Source: Gemmatimonadota bacterium
GTDB lineage: Bacteria > JAAXHH01
Direction: 5' to 3'
Length of the DNA: 40,554 nt
NCBI GenBank assembly: GCA_026702745.1
Contig: JAPPBT010000056.1
Span: forward strand, 1-40,554
The translations under genes and the position numbers were made by a program. Below the pieces are notes generated by a model. It made no database searches, had not been told where the DNA came from, and worked only from the letters and a program-made list of their open reading frames with translations. Positions 39,452 to 40,554 of the stretch are shown piece by piece; positions within the stretch are counted from its first letter, which is position 1, and each line of letters begins with the position of its first letter.

Positions 39452-40554
39452 CGTTCGTCTCTCCGGTTCGAGCGGGGTAAAACCGGTCGGGCAGAAAGGG
39501 CCGCATGATGGAAGGAATCCTGTCGTGCAGAATGGCCTCGGCGAGCAGGTCTCCGGTCAGTGGCGCCAGCAGTATGCCGTTCCGTCCATGCCCCGAGGCC
39601 GCGTACAGGCCCGATGTTCCCGTGGCCCCGAGCACGGGCCATCCGTCCCGCGCCACCGGTCGCAGCCCCGACCAGGTGGAATCCAGGGTCCAGGACTTCA
39701 GGCCGGGTGCGAGTTCAAGGGCGTCCCGGAACAGCTGCATGACGCCGCCCAGCGTGACCTCGTCCCGAAACCCGGCTTCTTCCACGGTAGCGCCGATGAT
39801 CAACCGCCCATCCGAACGGGGAACCAGGTATGCGCCGCTGGTATAGATCGCATGATGGAAAGGCGGCGCGGCGCCTGCCCGCAGCGCGAGGATCTGCCCG
39901 CGCACCGGCCGGACGGGGATTCTCCAGGCGGGCGCTATGCCGTCCAGGTAACGCGCCTGGCAACCCATGGCGTTCACCACTGTCTGAGTTTTCCAAATCC
40001 CTTCGGTCGTATCCACTCCGGCTACACGGTCGCCGTCCAGCAGGATCTTACGCGCGGTAACGCCTTCACGAATTACGCCGCCACCCTTCAGGACCGATTG
40101 CGCGAGCGCCGTAACGACGTCGCGGTTTTCGACCTGGTGGTCGTCCGGGTAGCGCAGCGCCATGCGGATTCCACTCGTCAGATTCGGCTCGAGACGCCGC
40201 GCCTCGCGTACGGTGAGCCGCTCTACGGGCACGCCGTCCCGGCAATGCCGTTCATACCGCGTTTCCAGCCGTGCCTGACCCCGGTCACTCAATGCCGGAT
40301 AGATCATCCCCGCCGTATTGTAGTCGATCGGGCATCCGGTTTCTACTCGGAGTGTTTCGATGAAACCGGCGTAGCGTTCCAGCCCGGCCCTGCACAGGTC
40401 GAAATAGGGATCGGGTTCATCGAATTCGCAGTGGGGCGCCAGCATGCCCGCGGCCGCCCAGGACGCCCCGCGGCCGGTCCGGTGCTTTTCCAATACCGTG
40501 ACCGTGCAGCCGGAGAGACACAGCCGTCTCGCAACGGCCAGACCGATGATCCCG
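39435..40554 (-). CDS. thiO: Glycine oxidase ThiO (N terminus beyond window)
   Basis: FAD-dependent amine oxidase of the DAO family that oxidises glycine to the imine used by ThiG. The frame is open to the last base of the window, about 373 codons. The first visible residues, GIIGLAVARRL, are the end of the GxGxxG dinucleotide motif, so only about ten residues are missing. Later motifs are GASWAAAGMLAPH, the substrate domain with PVRGQILALR, and the C-terminal FAD motif GLYAASGHGRNGILLAP. The start, promoter and any TPP riboswitch lie outside the window. Its 3' end overlaps thiS by 17 bp. Confidence 0.95.
   Translation of the reverse strand, partial: GIIGLAVARRLCLSGCTVTVLEKHRTGRGASWAAAGMLAPHCEFDEPDPYFDLCRAGLERYAGFIETLRVETGCPIDYNTAGMIYPALSDRGQARLETRYERHCRDGVPVERLTVREARRLEPNLTSGIRMALRYPDDHQVENRDVVTALAQSVLKGGGVIREGVTARKILLDGDRVAGVDTTEGIWKTQTVVNAMGCQARYLDGIAPAWRIPVRPVRGQILALRAGAAPPFHHAIYTSGAYLVPRSDGRLIIGATVEEAGFRDEVTLGGVMQLFRDALELAPGLKSWTLDSTWSGLRPVARDGWPVLGATGTSGLYAASGHGRNGILLAPLTGDLLAEAILHDRIPSIMRPFLPDRFYPARTGETNDECDR

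Noticed and set aside
1-40554. Mobile elements, prophage, integrase, defence system
   Set aside because: No transposase, integrase, phage or restriction-like gene and no flanking inverted repeats were seen. Composition appears even along the window.

Overview
The window is GC-rich, densely coding bacterial DNA with 36 protein-coding genes and no rRNA, tRNA, CRISPR array or recognisable insertion sequence. The two end genes (an RND permease at the left, thiO at the right) run off the window. I cannot name the organism from sequence alone. A secreted protein with an FCB-style C-terminal sorting/FlgD-like domain, a long arsenate reductase of the Bacteroidetes-like type, lipoprotein efflux adaptors, and many phytanoyl-CoA dioxygenase, sulfatase, Gfo/Idh/MocA and amidohydrolase genes suggest a Gram-negative, environmental FCB-group relative (for example Latescibacterota-like or Gemmatimonadota-like). 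This is inference.

Layout. (1) 1-6739, minus: an efflux operon of one lipoprotein adaptor and two RND permeases. (2) 6905-8743, minus: an amidohydrolase and an EamA/DMT permease. (3) 8874-11095, minus: an arsenic operon arsR-arsC-acr3 with a clear promoter and overlapping operator-like inverted repeat. (4) 11358-13670, plus: a sulfatase and an exported S1/P1 nuclease, divergent from ars. (5) 13680-18181: a TauE/SafE permease, a Nudix/winged-helix (NrtR-like) regulator, and korAB for 2-oxoacid:ferredoxin oxidoreductase. (6) 18701-22795: a PhyH dioxygenase (plus) facing a minus-strand run of a Tat-exported class V aminotransferase-fold protein, a VOC protein and a MurT-like Mur ligase.

(7) 23164-33113: two convergent carbohydrate-catabolism-like modules. 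The plus side has a sugar-acid dehydratase of the enolase superfamily, a DUF1189-like membrane protein, a ThuA-Gfo/Idh/MocA fusion and a small membrane protein. The minus side has a class III aminotransferase, a DarA-type c-di-AMP receptor, a Gfo/Idh/MocA oxidoreductase, a DapA-like aldolase, a TIM-barrel isomerase and an aldo/keto reductase. (8) 33245-35019, plus: a polysaccharide deacetylase and miaA. (9) 35011-40554, minus: a secreted MXAN_6640-like metalloprotease that probably starts at a CTG overlapping the upstream stop, a TlpA-like lipoprotein thioredoxin, and a thiamine thiazole operon thiO-thiS-thiG-thiE/tenI.

The most unusual genome-level signal is the recurrence of short tandem repeat arrays with unrelated units of 9, 12, 14, 15, 16, 18, 21 and 34 bp. 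At least eleven arrays occur in 40 kb, often touching or just beyond stop codons. Other items worth a second look are the CTG start at 36828, the very large hydrophobic insertion in the RND permease, the Tat-exported PLP enzyme, the MurT-like ligase without a visible GatD, and palindromes sitting inside the promoters at 18275-18303 and 33164-33223.
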